From Dyella acidisoli (GTDB lineage Bacteria > Pseudomonadota > Gammaproteobacteria > Xanthomonadales > Rhodanobacteraceae): a stretch of 64,000 bases of DNA. The first letter of the stretch is position 1. Each line of letters begins with the position of its first letter. Under the pieces are notes generated by a model. The model did no database searches. It was given only the letters and a program-made list of their open reading frames with translations, and was not told the origin of the DNA. Where the stretch lies: the NCBI RefSeq assembly GCF_030160295.1, contig NZ_BSOB01000005.1, positions 124,001 through 188,000 on the forward strand, given 5' to 3'. The position numbers and the translations under genes were made by a program. Positions 9,501-17,289 of this stretch are shown one piece after another.

Positions 9501-12378
9501 CATGAACCGGGTCCTGACTATCGCGCCACCGACTGGCACGCAAAGCACGATCTACACCTACGATGCGCTCGGCAACGTCAAGACTGCTGTCTCCGACATC
9601 GCCACTCAAACCTTTAACTACAACACGCGCAATCTGCTTACAAGCCAAACTCTGTCCATTGCAGGCACCAGCTACAACTGGGGCATTGGCTACAACTACG
9701 ATGGCTACGCTCACCTCAATGCTGTCGGTTATCCAGCTTCCAATGGCCTTAGCGAAGGCGTGGCTTACAATCCCGATGCGCTAGGCCGTGCTACGCAGGT
9801 GGGGAGCTATGCCAGCGGCATTACGTACTTCGCTAATGGGCAGGTGGCTGGCTTCAACTTCGCCAATGGTGCAAGTTACGTGGCCCAGCAGAATGGGCGA
9901 CAGCTGCTCAACAACTTCAGCTACGGTATTGGCAGCGCGCTCAATCTCAGCGAAGACCTGAGCTACGACAGCAACGGCAACATCACCAACGTCAACGACT
10001 TGGTGAACGGCCAACGTACCAAAGCATTCGGCTATGACGCACTGAACCGCCTCACCAGTGCGACGGCAAACAATCTATACGGCACGGAAAGCTACACCTA
10101 CGACGCTCTCAACAACTTGCGTAGCCGTCTTACCGGCGGCAACACATTGACTTTTAACTATGACGCTGCCAATCACTTGGCGAACGTCATGCAGGCCGGC
10201 AGCACGGTGACCAGCTACGGTTACGACGTGCAAGGCAACCGTAACCGTCTTTCCAGCAACGGCACCACCACGCAGTACAACTTCGACGCAGAAAATCGAT
10301 TGCTGCAGATCCCCGGCCTCGAAAACTACTCGTATGACGCCAGCGGACGGCGTGTCGCCAAAACCACAGCCGGTGATAGTGCGACGTATTACTTCTACGA
10401 TCAGGCCGGGCAGTTGATGTTTCAGTACAACCCGGCCACCTATCTCGCTACTAATTACATCTACCTGGGGCGACAACTGATCGCTAAGAACGTAACGGAC
10501 GTGAGCGTGCTGACGGCAGCACAGGTGAACGTCTCGGTGGCCTTGGTCGGTGTGCCAAGTCTGTCGGCTGATGGTCAGCAACTCATTGCCACCATCGATA
10601 TCAGCAATCACGGTAGCGCTACGTTGACCTCGTCGGGGCCACATCCCGTGCACCTGGGCACCCATCTGGTGGACGGTTCCGGCAACATCCTGGTGAACGA
10701 CCTTACACGCGCCAATATTCCAGATATTGCACCTGGCGCTCATGCGGCCGTCACTATCACTGTTCCGGCCAACCAAGTGCTCGGCACAGGCAAATCCATC
10801 CAGTATCTGCCGGTGCAGGAAGGTGTTGCCTGGTTCAACGCCTGGGGTACGCAGCCGGTAACGCTCGGGCCGTTTACCACATGCAGTGCAAGCAATAGCA
10901 CTGGACTTTGCAATACCAGCAATCGTTTTACTGCCGGCCAAGTCAATGTCGCGTTGAGTCTGACCAGTGGTCCGACGCTGTCTGCAGATGGCCAGACGCT
11001 GACTAGCGTGATCGATATCAGCAATCTAGGCATGATCACGCTGAGTTCCTCGGGTACGTATCCCGTGCACCTGGGCAGCCGTCTCATTGATGCATCAGGA
11101 AACTCCCCAGCGAACGATGTCAGCACACGTTCCAATATTCCGGACATCGCACCGGGCACGCACACGGCCGTCACCATCACGATGCCAAGCAACGGCGTGC
11201 TTGGTACCGGCAACAGCATTTTGTATGTGCCTGTGCAAGAAGGCCTCGCGTGGTTCACGGACTATGGCACCACACCGATCAAGATCGCGCCGCTGGTGAA
11301 TGTAAATGCGCCAATCAGTAGCTTCACTGGCAGCTTTAGCGTCAACTGGGGCGGTGTCGCTGGTGCCGCAACGTACAACCTGCAAGAGCAGGTCGACAGC
11401 GGCAATTGGTCGACTGTGCAGGCCAGCAGCGCAACGAGCTGGAGTACCAGCGGCCGCGGCAATGGAACGTATGGATATCGCGTACAGGCGTGCGGCAGCG
11501 GCGGATGCGGGCCATGGAGTACCGTTCAAAAAACGGGTGTGCTGTTACCGCCTCCAGCCCCAGCCAGCATCAGCACGCCAGTCAGCAGCTTCAATGGCAG
11601 CTTCAGCGTGAGCTGGAGCAGCGTAACTACACCCGCTACGGTGCAATACATCCTGCAGGAACAGGTCGATAACGGTGCTTGGACGACGGTGCAAGCCAGC
11701 AGTGTCACGAGTTGGTCCACTAGCGGCCGAGGTAACGGCACCTACCACTATCGTGTGCAAGCCTGCAATGCTGCTGGATGCAGCAACTGGAGCAGTACGG
11801 CCAGTGTAGGTGTGTTGTTGCCACCGAGCAGCGCACCGACCTTGAGCGTGCCCGGTAATAGCTACAACGGCAGTTACACCGTTAGCTGGAGCAGCGTAAG
11901 CACCCCGGCTGCCGTGCAATACACCTTGCAAGAGCAGGCAAACGGTGGAGGCTGGGCCACGGTGCAGTCAAACAGTGCAACAAGCTGGTCCACCAGTGGG
12001 AGAGGGAATGGCACGTACGGTTATCGCGTGCAGGCCTGTAACGTGGCCGGATGCGGCCCGTGGAGTAGCACCGCCAATATCACGGTGATTTTGCCTCCCA
12101 GCAGCGCACCCAGTGGATTGTCTGTCAGTGCGTCAGGTCCATCCTCTAACACCTTCGTGACGGTCACTTGGAATCAAGTTGCTACGGCCACTCAATATAA
12201 CGTTGAGCAGACGAACCCCGGCAACGTGGTGAGTATGCCCTACAGCGGCAATTCCACGGGATTCGGCCAGGTAATGAGGGTCAACGGCACAGTGAAGTTC
12301 CGAGTTCAAGCCTGCAACGCGGGCGGGTGCTCCGGCTGGAGCGGATATGTCTCCATCTTGCTTGCCTCAGGGAATTGA
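6559..12378 (+). CDS. secreted RHS/YD-repeat protein with C-terminal FnIII-like repeats
   Basis: A giant exported protein of about 1939 residues. The ATG at 6559 is preceded by AGAGGA (6545-6550) and opens a clear signal peptide (SVFACLSLLVTWTAWSQ). After an N-terminal region of about 270 residues it contains many YD repeats (YSYDGNGNLTAI, YDAIGRVTQV, YDALNRLTSA, YDASGRRVAK), which in this superfamily form a hollow beta-cocoon. The YD core stops at NYIYLGRQLIAKN (nt about 10495). Here a normal RHS protein would run straight into its hyperconserved C-terminal core. Instead there are two related blocks of about 125 residues (nt 10516-10890 and 10930-11290) and four fibronectin-III-like repeats. 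The missing core segment is encoded by the next gene. A secreted, surface or extracellular role is likely. Confidence 0.9.
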   Translation: MLGCRHRICRSVFACLSLLVTWTAWSQTVTPESEFKQLIRVNEDIHPLGENPFGENVSLYNGSLSFQETDIDLAGTGPRLQLVRTFAVADTADPYNRAFVDWRLELPHIETLVADADTFFSSSTDRCSNFRAAPTITVTSGSSTQPNFYFAGNWWRGYQLIVPGQGSQDLLKRDAAGNALSPQMTAADGSPMSFGIVTKQHWQVSCLAKTSNGMPGEGFLVVSPAGEKYWMDWLVLQSAKNVGFAQPGFGGMARHVAMMMVSREEDRFGNSLSYSYDGNGNLTAIQASDGRGLSLSYEFWQGPDMTSPTTRIHSVTLQPSNAAARTWVYGYANTPVRLASVTLPNGSSWSFNLGSFRASSESVMILYDAYDGCHFDLHPEAAVTATGTITHPSGLTGTFTTQTTIRGRSYVPRACDVTSSGHTYLEQPDVYASTALVSKQFSGAGLSGSPTWTYAYSPANASWGSDCASGCATTAWTDVTDPSGNSTRYTFSNRYDATESQLLSTSLYSGGISGSPVRSETLGYAPTTTGPWPTHLGSTLLTNMNAAQLEQLSPQNLRVIQQDGDTYTWQVQTFDAYAHPSQVVRSNSIAGQSAITKKTTYLNDLPHWVLGLLQETDNLSTGEVETLDTYNLTNVTLQSRARFGQVLMSYAFNGAGQLASFTDGNSHTTSLSNYKRGIPQSIGYPDGTSESLAVDDFGQITAVTDQAGHTTNYNYDAIGRVTQVAYPSGDSVAWYTKQIAYNYATSAERGVAGGHWDRTITIGNAKTVTYFDAMLRPVLTDASSGSADITTTGTYDWRDQATFTSYPVTGSPDIGSVTSGTHHGYDSLGRETQTQADSELGALTTATVYLAGAGEQITDPKGNVTTTYFQVFDEPTYNNPIRVNAPAGITQSIARDLYGDPTTITQFGTYGSENDSVTKTLVYDTYHRVCRTTEPESGSTVMAYDAANNLVWSAEGLSISGSGCGQDQVASTAQTARTYDAMNRVLTIAPPTGTQSTIYTYDALGNVKTAVSDIATQTFNYNTRNLLTSQTLSIAGTSYNWGIGYNYDGYAHLNAVGYPASNGLSEGVAYNPDALGRATQVGSYASGITYFANGQVAGFNFANGASYVAQQNGRQLLNNFSYGIGSALNLSEDLSYDSNGNITNVNDLVNGQRTKAFGYDALNRLTSATANNLYGTESYTYDALNNLRSRLTGGNTLTFNYDAANHLANVMQAGSTVTSYGYDVQGNRNRLSSNGTTTQYNFDAENRLLQIPGLENYSYDASGRRVAKTTAGDSATYYFYDQAGQLMFQYNPATYLATNYIYLGRQLIAKNVTDVSVLTAAQVNVSVALVGVPSLSADGQQLIATIDISNHGSATLTSSGPHPVHLGTHLVDGSGNILVNDLTRANIPDIAPGAHAAVTITVPANQVLGTGKSIQYLPVQEGVAWFNAWGTQPVTLGPFTTCSASNSTGLCNTSNRFTAGQVNVALSLTSGPTLSADGQTLTSVIDISNLGMITLSSSGTYPVHLGSRLIDASGNSPANDVSTRSNIPDIAPGTHTAVTITMPSNGVLGTGNSILYVPVQEGLAWFTDYGTTPIKIAPLVNVNAPISSFTGSFSVNWGGVAGAATYNLQEQVDSGNWSTVQASSATSWSTSGRGNGTYGYRVQACGSGGCGPWSTVQKTGVLLPPPAPASISTPVSSFNGSFSVSWSSVTTPATVQYILQEQVDNGAWTTVQASSVTSWSTSGRGNGTYHYRVQACNAAGCSNWSSTASVGVLLPPSSAPTLSVPGNSYNGSYTVSWSSVSTPAAVQYTLQEQANGGGWATVQSNSATSWSTSGRGNGTYGYRVQACNVAGCGPWSSTANITVILPPSSAPSGLSVSASGPSSNTFVTVTWNQVATATQYNVEQTNPGNVVSMPYSGNSTGFGQVMRVNGTVKFRVQACNAGGCSGWSGYVSILLASGN
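11305..12375 (+). repeat. four tandem FnIII-like coding repeats
   Basis: Four units of about 85-90 codons share a TWSVSW-like first strand, LQEQVD.G.W.TVQ, TSWSTSGRGNGTY and YRVQAC...GC..WS. The first three are very similar to each other even at the DNA level; the fourth is diverged. The two invariant Cys per unit could form a disulfide after export. They lie between the YD core and the stop codon. Confidence 0.8.
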
Positions 12379-12379
12379 C

Positions 12380-13243
12380 ATGGCGCCAATGATGAAAAAT
12401 CTGCTGATGATTCTCGCTTTCTGTATCGCGGCCGTTTCTGCGCATGCGGGCACCGTCACCTACGTGTATTCCGATCCGCAGGGCACGCCGCTCGCGGAAG
12501 CGGACGCGAAGGGCAACATCACTGCGACGTTCGATTACACGCCGTATGGTACGACTGCATTGGGAGCGCCTCCCAATGGGCCGGGATACACCGGGCATGT
12601 GAATGACCCTGAGACAAATCTCGTCTACATGCAAGCACGGTACTTTGACTCTGCCACCGGCCGCTTTCTGTCTGTGGACCCGAAAACGGTGAGGGCTGCG
12701 GACATCAGAACATTCAGTCGTTATACCTACGCAGATTCGAATCCGATCACTAAGATGGACCCTAATGGTGAATCGACCTGCGCCAATAAGGACTGCTCAA
12801 TGTCGACTATCGATGTACATCCTGCAGGGCCTAACGGACCAACCATTACGTTCGTCAACGATAATCCAAGGGGCGCTTCGCCTAATCAACCGGTCACGAC
12901 CGCCACCGCGAAAATGGTGGAGTCCGCAGTGATTCGATCAGGCGTATCATCCGTTAACATCAATAGCAGTACGGGTGGAACCCACAGTGCGACCAGTCGC
13001 CACCCAGGTGGTATGGCAGTAGACATCGATATGGTTAACGGACAAAACGTTCGAACTCAAGGATCGTCCAATGCAGTCCAAAATTTGCAAAATGCATTTG
13101 AGCAAGAACCCAATTCCAGAGAGAATTTTGGTCCCTCTAAAGTGGAAGTGACGCCGAAGCAGGGGGACGCGCCGAGGCCGGTAACGAACTCTTCCCTGGT
13201 AGAGCAACACGAAAACCACATTCATGAAGGCGGTCAACATTAA
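12380..13243 (+). CDS. secreted RHS core C-terminal half with LAS/M15-type peptidase tip
   Basis: A protein of about 287 residues with its own ribosome-binding site (CAGGGA before the ATG) and signal peptide (MILAFCIAAVSAHA). Mature residues start with GTVTYVYSDPQGTPLAEA, exactly the segment that normally follows the end of the YD core in the preceding gene. The hyperconserved RHS block follows: YMQARYFDSATGRFLSVDP, then the junction MDPNGES near residue 131. The rest is a toxin-like tip. SRHPGGMAVDID (His208, Asp215) and HENHIH (His282) match the zinc-ligand pattern SxHxxGxAxD plus a late HxH of LAS/M15 peptidoglycan peptidases. I infer cell-wall peptidase activity. It starts 1 nt after the stop of the first RHS gene, in another frame. 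Confidence 0.82.
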   Translation: MAPMMKNLLMILAFCIAAVSAHAGTVTYVYSDPQGTPLAEADAKGNITATFDYTPYGTTALGAPPNGPGYTGHVNDPETNLVYMQARYFDSATGRFLSVDPKTVRAADIRTFSRYTYADSNPITKMDPNGESTCANKDCSMSTIDVHPAGPNGPTITFVNDNPRGASPNQPVTTATAKMVESAVIRSGVSSVNINSSTGGTHSATSRHPGGMAVDIDMVNGQNVRTQGSSNAVQNLQNAFEQEPNSRENFGPSKVEVTPKQGDAPRPVTNSSLVEQHENHIHEGGQH

Positions 13244-13303
13244 GCAGCTGTTGAGCGATATTTTTCTACAAAGCAGAACCATTTTGGAAAAGGTGAGATG
13301 ATC

Positions 13304-13795
13304 ATGAGAGCCAGCATCAAAGTTTTGAATCTTCTTCTTTTTATTATGCTGGCGGCCATGGCTTCGAATATCTGTGCAGCTGAAAAAAATGAATGTTCGA
13401 ATGTGATTAAGTTCGAACCCATAGCAACGTTGCCGGTTAACTATTTAGGGTGGCTCGCAACCCCCATTTCGAGTTCGGATGCCGATGGTGGTGTTGTGTT
13501 TTGGCCGTTCGATGAGGAAAGTTACCCTACAAAAGGGGAATGGGCCTCGATAGGCATAGCGCTAGGTAATACGGGCGACATTGGCGCTCAATCTATTGGT
13601 GGCATCATCTGGGTGAAGAAGAACGTAAAGTCACGCGTAGACTATAAGGCGATCGACAAGAGCGCCCGCGTCATGTTCACCATTCGAGATGGGCAAGATG
13701 GTTGCAATCAAGCAATTGTCTTTGAAGTAGACAACAATCGGAACGTGAATTTCGGTGGGCTGTTGGTGGGAAAGGCTAAGTCGATTGTGGAATAG
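13304..13795 (+). CDS. exported small protein, candidate immunity to the RHS tip
   Basis: A protein of about 163 residues with a signal peptide (VLNLLLFIMLAAMASNICAA) and a compact mature part of about 135 residues. I do not recognise a family. It lies 60 nt after the RHS peptidase gene, in the same orientation, where polymorphic-toxin immunity genes normally sit. A periplasmic location is what an inhibitor of a peptidoglycan peptidase would need. AAGGTGA at 13290-13296 is well spaced for the ATG at 13304; the ATG at 13298 is too close. The sequence is visibly AT-richer than the RHS genes, as is common for tip/immunity cassettes. The immunity role is inferred from position and export only. 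Confidence 0.65.
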   Translation: MRASIKVLNLLLFIMLAAMASNICAAEKNECSNVIKFEPIATLPVNYLGWLATPISSSDADGGVVFWPFDEESYPTKGEWASIGIALGNTGDIGAQSIGGIIWVKKNVKSRVDYKAIDKSARVMFTIRDGQDGCNQAIVFEVDNNRNVNFGGLLVGKAKSIVE

Positions 13796-13925
13796 GGTGC
13801 TGCTTGGAGAATGCGATGCCTCAGAAGGCGTTTGCCCGAATATAACGTTGACGCAGGCGAATGTAATTATCCGCTTCTGTATCTCGTGATGCCTGTAACG
13901 ATGTTTCCCGCAACGATCGCGAGCC

Positions 13926-14060
13926 ATGAAGCAACTCATCGCAGAAGCGCGCGTGTACCAGGCACTCGGTCAAACCGTTTTGTGGGAACGGTTCCGCAAT
14001 AAGGCACAACAGTTGGCTGGTGACGTTCCATTGCCGGCGCCGGCAACGCTCGTATTTTAG
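13926..14060 (+). CDS. possible small protein or coding remnant
   Basis: A 44-codon frame beginning MKQLIAEARVYQALG with codon choice typical of the surrounding genes (for example GCG CGC GTG TAC CAG). No convincing ribosome-binding site precedes it and I do not recognise a family. It may be the 3' remnant of a larger gene. Confidence 0.25.
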   Translation: MKQLIAEARVYQALGQTVLWERFRNKAQQLAGDVPLPAPATLVF

Positions 14061-14201
14061 TCTGCCATGGCCTTCAACGACGCCGACATTCGTTAATCGA
14101 TCAAGATATTCGGCGCGGATTTACCCCTAACCTGCGAGCTCATTTGACAAGACGCTCGCTGCATCGGCAGCAACGCTACACCCTGCGTCACCGCATAGGG
14201 A

Positions 14202-14209
14202 GGGTAGGG
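14202..14209 (+). other. KOPS octamer GGGTAGGG
   Basis: A match to the FtsK-orienting octamer GGGNAGGG on the + strand, left of dif, in non-coding DNA. Confidence 0.5.
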
Positions 14210-14542
14210 GCGAGTCGATGATGTTCCATTAACTTCTATGCGATGGAAGTGGGTGGCCGTCCAGCAGCTATTACGATAGTTAACGTATAAGCCAGTATGC
14301 TGCATAGCTGTCCAAATGGCTTCTACGCCATCTGAAGCCAAGTGCTCAACCTCCGCGTTTCGAGGGTGATCGCGTCAAGCGTATGCCCCCGTTTCGAACC
14401 GAAAATACTTTACTCAAGCCAAACGTAGTAGACCTGCCAAGGTCTTACTAACTTTCTCGAAAGTAATGTCATTTAGTGAGATGCTACGTGGATGAAATGC
14501 AAACGCACATCCGACGGGCGACGACTGGATCACGTAACGCTA

Positions 14543-14822
14543 TGTTGATTTCCGCCGAAAACTGAGCCGGGTTTTTCATCGAAAAGTGAGCCACCCGTTT
14601 AGTGCTGCAGGTTAGCTTAGCTCGGGATGGGTGCCGGGTTCCGATTCTCCTTTTTGATGTCGGTTGCATGGTTTCTGAAGCGGTAACTGTCGTTGCCCGT
14701 TTCCAGGATGTGGCAGCGATGGGTTAGGCGGTCGAGCAGCGCTGTGGTCATCTTGGCATCGCCAAACACATTGGCCCATTCGGCGAAACTGAGGTTGGTG
14801 GTGATGAGCAGTACTCTGCTTA
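14543..14822 (-). mobile_element. IS21-family remnant (right end)
   Basis: The + strand at 14543 starts TGTTGATTTCCGCCGAAAA, the form of an IS21-family terminus. It is followed by internal repeats CGAAAACTGAGCC and CGAAAAGTGAGCCACC. Next to it is the C-terminal part of istB on the - strand. The istA gene and the other end are missing, so this is a dead remnant. Confidence 0.7.
14617..14822 (-). pseudogene. istB: istB C-terminal fragment (IS21 helper ATPase)
   Basis: Translation of the - strand gives [18 protein letters not shown], then [18 protein letters not shown], and ends [13 protein letters not shown] before a TAA at 14617-14619. This is the C-terminal quarter of an IstB AAA+ ATPase. 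The Walker motifs are absent because the frame is cut off at about 14820. It cannot be functional. Confidence 0.8.
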
Positions 14823-14870
14823 GTATCGATTGGCCGTTGGCTTAAATGTTTAATGTCCGTTTTCAACTGC

Positions 14871-14943
14871 GGATTCAGCCGGTCGATGCAACACTCCCGC
14901 TGCTCACGCAGCCTTTAGTGTGTTGCATCAACCAGCTGAATCC
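14871..14943. repeat. large imperfect hairpin resembling an IS end
   Basis: 24-bp arms at 14871-14894 and 14920-14943 are complementary at 22 of 24 positions around a loop of about 25 bp. The right arm (GTGTTGCATCAACCAGCTGA) has a close relative at 22724-22749. It sits 17 bp beyond the 3' end of the cellulase gene. Confidence 0.5.
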
Positions 14944-14960
14944 ATACGGTCATGCAGACA

Positions 14961-16175
14961 TTAGCCGCCTGGCGGCGGAAGCGCCGCGCCGCCCGTCAAC
15001 GCATGGGCGTCATCGGGGCGGGTCAGCACTCCGCTGGACCGATCGAAAATCCCGAAGGCATTGTTGCCGGAGCCGTTGTCGGCATCGTCCCAGTACACCG
15101 GACGGATGCCGAGGCTGTTGGCCTGGCTGACGATATATTTGTCGAAATACGTCCTCGACGCGAGATGCAAGTTGAGCTCGGTGCCCGTCAGACCTGTCGT
15201 GCCGGTGCGGCGAATGGCGCCGAATTCACCCAGCAGCACAGGGATTCCTTTGCGGGTGAACTGGGAGCTCATCTTCTGCAGTTCCGACGTCACGTAGGAT
15301 TCCTCCGTGGAGGACGTCGCGTTGCGGGTCGTTAGGATCGAGGAATGATAATTCTGCCCCCAGAAGTACCACATCGATCCCCAGGTGGCGTCAGCGGTCA
15401 TCAGTGCATATTGATAAGGCGCGTAGTAGTGCACTTCGAACACCAGGTGCTTTGCTGGATCGGATGGCAGCGACGTCACCCAGTTGTTGGTATCGTCGAT
15501 GTTGCTGCCGCCCGGCCCCTGCAGCACCAGCCAACGCTTGCTGTTGTTGCCTCCGGTGGAACGAACCGCATTGATGAAGTTTTGGTAGTACTGCAACAGA
15601 ACCGTGGTCTGCGCCTGCGAAGAAACGTTCGGCTCGTTGGCCACGGCGAAAAGCAGCTTCGTGTTATAGCCTCTGAAGTTGTTCGCGATCTGTGTCCAGT
15701 AGGAAACCAGCTTCGCATTGACGTTCGGGTCGTAGGTGTTGAAGTTCGAATCCTCGAACCAGCCGCCGTCCCAATGATCGTTAATGATCACGGTGAGATG
15801 GGCCGCCTGAGCCCATTGCACGACCTGTGTGACCGTTGCCATGTAGGAGGCATTGATCACGTGCGTATTCGGATCGGCGTTGTGATCCCACGCGCAAGGA
15901 ATGCGAATGGTATTGAAGCCCGCGGCCGCGACGTTATTGATCAGCGTTTGAGTGGGCATGGTCACACCCGACCACGTGGCTTCCAGGGTATTGCCGAGAT
16001 TCCATCCATAAGTGGGGTTCGCCAGCTGTGCCCGTCCGCTTGCGGAGAACAGCGACAAGCCGGCGGCCATAAGTAGCGCAGGCAGGATTCGGAACTTTGA
16101 TTGGCTTCCAGACGACCGACGGTGGGCGGCTGGAAGGGCTCGATCTCGTGCAGTGGTCGAATGGCGCAAAGGCAT
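14961..16175 (-). CDS. secreted GH5 cellulase (endoglucanase)
   Basis: A 404-residue glycoside hydrolase family 5 enzyme that should cleave beta-1,4-glucan. The N-terminus is long and basic, then a signal peptide (ILPALLMAAGLSLFSASGRA). The catalytic domain opens with YGWNLGNTLE and contains NTIRIPCAWD, the acid/base Glu in VANEPNV, VHYYAPYQ, and the nucleophile Glu in LLGEFGA. The late WDD and FGIFDR segments are also typical. AGAGGG about 9 nt upstream supports the start at 16175. The protein stops just after a linker-like GGAALPPPGG, where many homologues continue into a linker and a carbohydrate-binding module. The stop is next to a hairpin and an IS21 remnant, so a C-terminal module may have been lost. 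The catalytic domain appears intact. Confidence 0.9.
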   Translation of the reverse strand: MPLRHSTTARDRALPAAHRRSSGSQSKFRILPALLMAAGLSLFSASGRAQLANPTYGWNLGNTLEATWSGVTMPTQTLINNVAAAGFNTIRIPCAWDHNADPNTHVINASYMATVTQVVQWAQAAHLTVIINDHWDGGWFEDSNFNTYDPNVNAKLVSYWTQIANNFRGYNTKLLFAVANEPNVSSQAQTTVLLQYYQNFINAVRSTGGNNSKRWLVLQGPGGSNIDDTNNWVTSLPSDPAKHLVFEVHYYAPYQYALMTADATWGSMWYFWGQNYHSSILTTRNATSSTEESYVTSELQKMSSQFTRKGIPVLLGEFGAIRRTGTTGLTGTELNLHLASRTYFDKYIVSQANSLGIRPVYWDDADNGSGNNAFGIFDRSSGVLTRPDDAHALTGGAALPPPGG

Positions 16176-16701
16176 ACGGAAACCCTCTCGGTTGGGTGAA
16201 CTGCAGCGTTCATGCGGTACACGGGCATCACGGTGCTCGCTAGTGATCGATACTGAGAAGCTCCCCGGGCGGCAGGCAATTGCGAAATCGACGGGGGCGA
16301 ATGATGTTTATTCATTTGCAATCGCCGCATTTGAGGTGTGTCTACCCAGTCGCTGTCCTGCGGGAGGCGGTCATGCATCTGATGGATGCTTTCACATTTC
16401 CAGCCCAAGGCGAACGCTATAGGAAAGGCAGGTGGAGTGATGGTCATCGTTGATTTCAGCATCTTCTACATGGGTGGTTCGTACGGTCATGACGCTTTCG
16501 AGCATTGTGATGCCAAGGGAAAAACTGCTCGAAATACAAAATGACATTCTCGCCTCACGTGGACTCGAAGGCGAGGCGCCGTGGCCACCCATGGCGCCGT
16601 ATGTCGATATCGAAAAAATGGTTGAGCGTAACCACGGATGATGTTGAGCTTGAATAATGTTCGCTTTCTATTTGGCGTAGATGCTAAAGAGGTTCGTGCA
16701 T
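16176..16701. other. intergenic region upstream of the cellulase
   Basis: This region must hold the cellulase promoter. A 50-codon frame at 16489-16641 is possible. I see no repeat or clear operator. Confidence 0.45.
16489..16641 (+). CDS. possible small protein
   Basis: A 50-codon frame starting MTLSSIVMPREKLLEI and containing LEGEAPWPPMAPYVDIEKM. It reads like protein, but no strong ribosome-binding site is visible and I recognise no family. It lies 60 nt before the next gene on the same strand. Confidence 0.25.
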   Translation: MTLSSIVMPREKLLEIQNDILASRGLEGEAPWPPMAPYVDIEKMVERNHG

Positions 16702-17055
16702 ATGAGATTTCTGCAGATCGCGATGGGTGTTCTCGTAACGGCAATCCCGCTTTGTTCCATGGCCTGTAGTCCGGCTTCTCCGGATGCAAACGAAGCACGT
16801 CACGCCATTTATATTGCTCGTGGAACGGTCCAAAGCAGTCGCTGGGTTCCGCCATCACGGTTGCTTGTCCGTGTCACCGTCAATCAGGTGATCAAGGGGC
16901 TTGCTCCAAATAGCTTGGAGGCCATATCGCTGTGCGCATTGCCTGTCGAGGATAGTGAGGACGTGGTTGTCTTTAACCTTGATGGTGATCTGCTTGCCTA
17001 TCCAGAAAAGATCTATGGACAAGACATTCGATCAGCCATCAGCGGTATGCAATGA
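16702..17055 (+). CDS. small exported protein of unknown function
   Basis: A protein of about 117 residues with a hydrophobic N-terminus (IAMGVLVTAIPLCSMAC) that fits a signal peptide; the Cys could be a non-canonical lipoprotein site. The mature part has a beta-rich look (YIARGTVQSS, LLVRVTVNQVIKGL) with a Cys at ISLCALP. I recognise no family. The start at 16702 is chosen because AAAGAGG lies about 9 nt upstream; the frame also opens at 16681. Confidence 0.55.
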   Translation: MRFLQIAMGVLVTAIPLCSMACSPASPDANEARHAIYIARGTVQSSRWVPPSRLLVRVTVNQVIKGLAPNSLEAISLCALPVEDSEDVVVFNLDGDLLAYPEKIYGQDIRSAISGMQ

Positions 17056-17097
17056 CGGGTTGTGTTGATCTAAAACGACACGGTTGGTTTGTTCGAC

Positions 17098-17286
17098 TTA
17101 CTTTTTGATTATGTCTTTGTGGATCATTTGTTTGTCACAAAGTGACGTGGTTGCGGGAAGACTTCCATAACGATCTTGGTTCGCTTTTTGAAACCTTGTC
17201 CAAAGGTCCGTATATGGACCTACGGAGGTGTTAGCAGGAGGCATCTCATGAAGTATCAGGATGGCGATAAGGGTCCAACCCAACAT
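17098..17286 (-). CDS. possible small protein downstream of the ABC/peptidase gene
   Basis: A 62-codon frame starting 3 nt after the stop of the large permease-peptidase gene on the same strand. The N-terminus is hydrophobic (MLGWTLIAILILHEM); the rest is polar. No Shine-Dalgarno sequence is visible. Position suggests possible coupling, but it may be a chance frame. Confidence 0.3.
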   Translation of the reverse strand: MLGWTLIAILILHEMPPANTSVGPYTDLWTRFQKANQDRYGSLPATTSLCDKQMIHKDIIKK

Positions 17287-17289
17287 TTG

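Larger units (their letters stand above)
13796..14542. other. gene-poor stretch with decayed sequence
   Basis: Apart from a possible 44-codon frame (13926-14060) I see no supported gene. A KOPS octamer lies at 14202-14209. The stretch runs up to an IS21-type terminus at 14543 and is probably degraded accessory DNA. Confidence 0.5.

Noticed and set aside
6559-13243. The two RHS genes as one gene broken by a frameshift
   Set aside because: The second frame has its own ribosome-binding site, start and signal peptide, and the first ends after well-formed FnIII-like repeats. A simple frameshift would not create these.
14093-14341. 82-codon frame on the - strand
   Set aside because: Unusual composition, no family resemblance and no ribosome-binding site; probably chance.
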